Assembly (NCBI GenBank): GCA_020634975.1
Contig: JACKAQ010000002.1
Span: 1 to 64,000, forward strand
Direction of reading: 5' to 3'
Source: JACKAQ01 sp020634975 [NCBI: Calditrichia bacterium]
Lineage (GTDB): Bacteria > Calditrichota > Calditrichia > RBG-13-44-9
DNA: 64,000 nt
Made by a program: the position numbers and the translations under genes. Positions 62,955 through 64,000 of this stretch are shown here, piece by piece (position 1 is the stretch's first letter; each line of letters starts with the position of its first letter). A model generated the notes under the pieces. The model did not search any database and was not told the origin of the DNA. It saw only the letters and a list, made by a program, of their open reading frames with translations.

Positions 62955-64000
62955 CTATCCGTTCAATTTCTCTTTTAATAATTGATTTACAACTGCGGGA
63001 TTCGCTTTTCCGCGGGTTTCTTTCATCACCAGCCCGACAAAAAAACCGATCACTTTATCTTTGCCGCCTCTGTATTCTTCGACCTGTTTGGGATTTTTTT
63101 CAATAATTTCATCGATAATCGGCTCTATTTTGCTGGAATCGGAAATTTGGGAGAGTCCTTTTTCATCAATAATCGCCGGTGCGGTTTTGCCCGATTCGAG
63201 CATAAATTCATACACCGTTTTGGCGATTTTTAACGAAATCGAATCATTTTGAATCAAATTGAGTAATTCCGCAATGTTTTTTGCCGGAATAGGGTAATTT
63301 TCGATCGAAATTTTCTGCTCATTCAACACCCGGATAATTTCGGTCATCACCCAATTGCTGGCGAGTTTGTAATCCGGGCAATCTGCAACAATTGCTTCGT
63401 AAAAATCAGCCAGCGATTTGCTGTCGGCAATCAGCGCTGCGTCGTATTCCGGCAACCCGTAATCGTTCACAAAGCGTTGTTTTTTTGCGTTTGGCAATTC
63501 CGGCAAACCTGCTTTGATGTCCGCAATCCATTCATCGGAAACAATCAGCGGCGTCAAATCGGGGTCGGGAAAGTAGCGGTAATCGTGCGCTTCCTCTTTG
63601 CTGCGCATCGACCGGGCAACGTTGGCGTTGGCATCCCACAACAGCGTTTCCTGAACGATGGTTCCGCCACTTTCGACAATTTGTATTTGCCGGTTGATTT
63701 CGTAAATCAGCGCCCGTTCCACATTGCGGAAGGAATTCATATTTTTTACCTCGGTTTTTACACCGAGATTTTTATCGCCTTTCCGGCGAATGGAAACGTT
63801 GGCATCGCAACGGAGGCTGCCTTCTTCCATATTTCCGTCGCAAATTTCGAGATAGGTTACCAATTGTTTGATAGCCGTGAGATAGGCATACGCTTCTTCC
63901 GGCGATTGAATATCGGGCTCTGTGACGATTTCGATCAGCGGAACGCCGCTGCGGTTGAGGTCCACCAGCGTATCGTGTCCGGCCAGCGCCGGATCGTGGA
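62955..64000 (-). CDS. gatB: Asp/Glu-tRNA amidotransferase subunit B, 3' part
   Basis: 348 codons, running off the right edge, so the N-terminal part of about 130 residues (kinase-like start of the catalytic domain) is missing. The visible part opens HDPALAGHDTLVDLNRSGVP and contains the GatB catalytic segments IEIVTEPD and SLRCDANVSIRRKG. The helical and YqeY-like tail domains follow, ending QLLKEKLNG. GatCAB amidates Glu- or Asp-charged tRNAs. A glnS gene elsewhere in this window suggests it mainly makes Asn-tRNA(Asn). Confidence 0.95.
   Translation of the reverse strand, partial: HDPALAGHDTLVDLNRSGVPLIEIVTEPDIQSPEEAYAYLTAIKQLVTYLEICDGNMEEGSLRCDANVSIRRKGDKNLGVKTEVKNMNSFRNVERALIYEINRQIQIVESGGTIVQETLLWDANANVARSMRSKEEAHDYRYFPDPDLTPLIVSDEWIADIKAGLPELPNAKKQRFVNDYGLPEYDAALIADSKSLADFYEAIVADCPDYKLASNWVMTEIIRVLNEQKISIENYPIPAKNIAELLNLIQNDSISLKIAKTVYEFMLESGKTAPAIIDEKGLSQISDSSKIEPIIDEIIEKNPKQVEEYRGGKDKVIGFFVGLVMKETRGKANPAVVNQLLKEKLNG

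Noticed and set aside
1-64000. CRISPR array, tRNA or rRNA genes
   Set aside because: No regularly spaced repeats, cloverleaf or rRNA sequence was recognised in any gap.

Overview
The window reads as chromosomal DNA of a Gram-negative bacterium of the FCB superphylum, most likely the Calditrichota/KSB1/Marinimicrobia/Ignavibacteria neighbourhood. This is inferred from several secreted proteins ending in the sorting-type tail with the core NYPNPFNP, a PorV/PorQ-family protein, a TonB-dependent receptor with a carboxypeptidase-like N-terminal domain, a BamA-like protein, and otherwise ordinary bacterial housekeeping genes with AGGAG-type ribosome binding sites. No rRNA, tRNA, CRISPR array, integrase or transposase was seen. 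A species cannot be named from sequence alone.

Layout. 0-8.5 kb (mostly +): the end of a MazF/PemK-like toxin, a stand-alone MoxR ATPase, a 2-hydroxyacid dehydrogenase with a CsaA-like protein, then a run of an AGCS amino-acid symporter, a DUF1611 protein, a secreted esterase, a HAD hydrolase and a PBP4-type D-Ala-D-Ala carboxypeptidase. 8.7-16 kb: a two-gene unit pairing an acyl-adenylate-forming enzyme with an aldehyde dehydrogenase, then two divergently transcribed ClC proteins with CBS and TrkA-C domains. 16.2-21 kb (-): a GroES variant, HIT protein, RsmE, a BamA-like barrel and a PHP metallohydrolase. 21.4-31.1 kb: a secreted sorting-domain protein facing a convergent - strand run glnS-dedA-gltX-ddl-antiporter.

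31.3-51.5 kb is the surface/secretion region: a small tail-anchored protein, two PQQ-type beta-propellers, three sorting-domain proteins in a row on the - strand, and, divergently, a TonB-dependent receptor, a 1217-residue secreted protein, a PorV-like protein and an FG-GAP-type sorting-domain protein. Two of the FG-GAP genes are broken by small indels. One has a single extra base. The other has several indels plus short imperfect duplications, and can be reconstructed as one gene.

51.6-64 kb: a TRIC-type channel, FabH, an L-threonine dehydrogenase-like SDR, a VWA protein, a DUF2853 protein, Zwf and Gnd of the oxidative pentose phosphate pathway, a three-gene kynurenine-type unit (tryptophan 2,3-dioxygenase, an atypical SDR, an ALDH8A1-like dehydrogenase), a single-domain response regulator, and the 3' part of gatB running off the window edge.

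A short palindromic element (core ATTCCTGC-loop-GCAGGAAT followed by GACA) recurs between genes in the first 17 kb. Rho-independent terminators are clear at 23.8, 35.4, 38.8, 51.55, 52.2 and 56.3 kb. Starts were moved from the longest open frame wherever a Shine-Dalgarno sequence or family alignment favoured an internal ATG.
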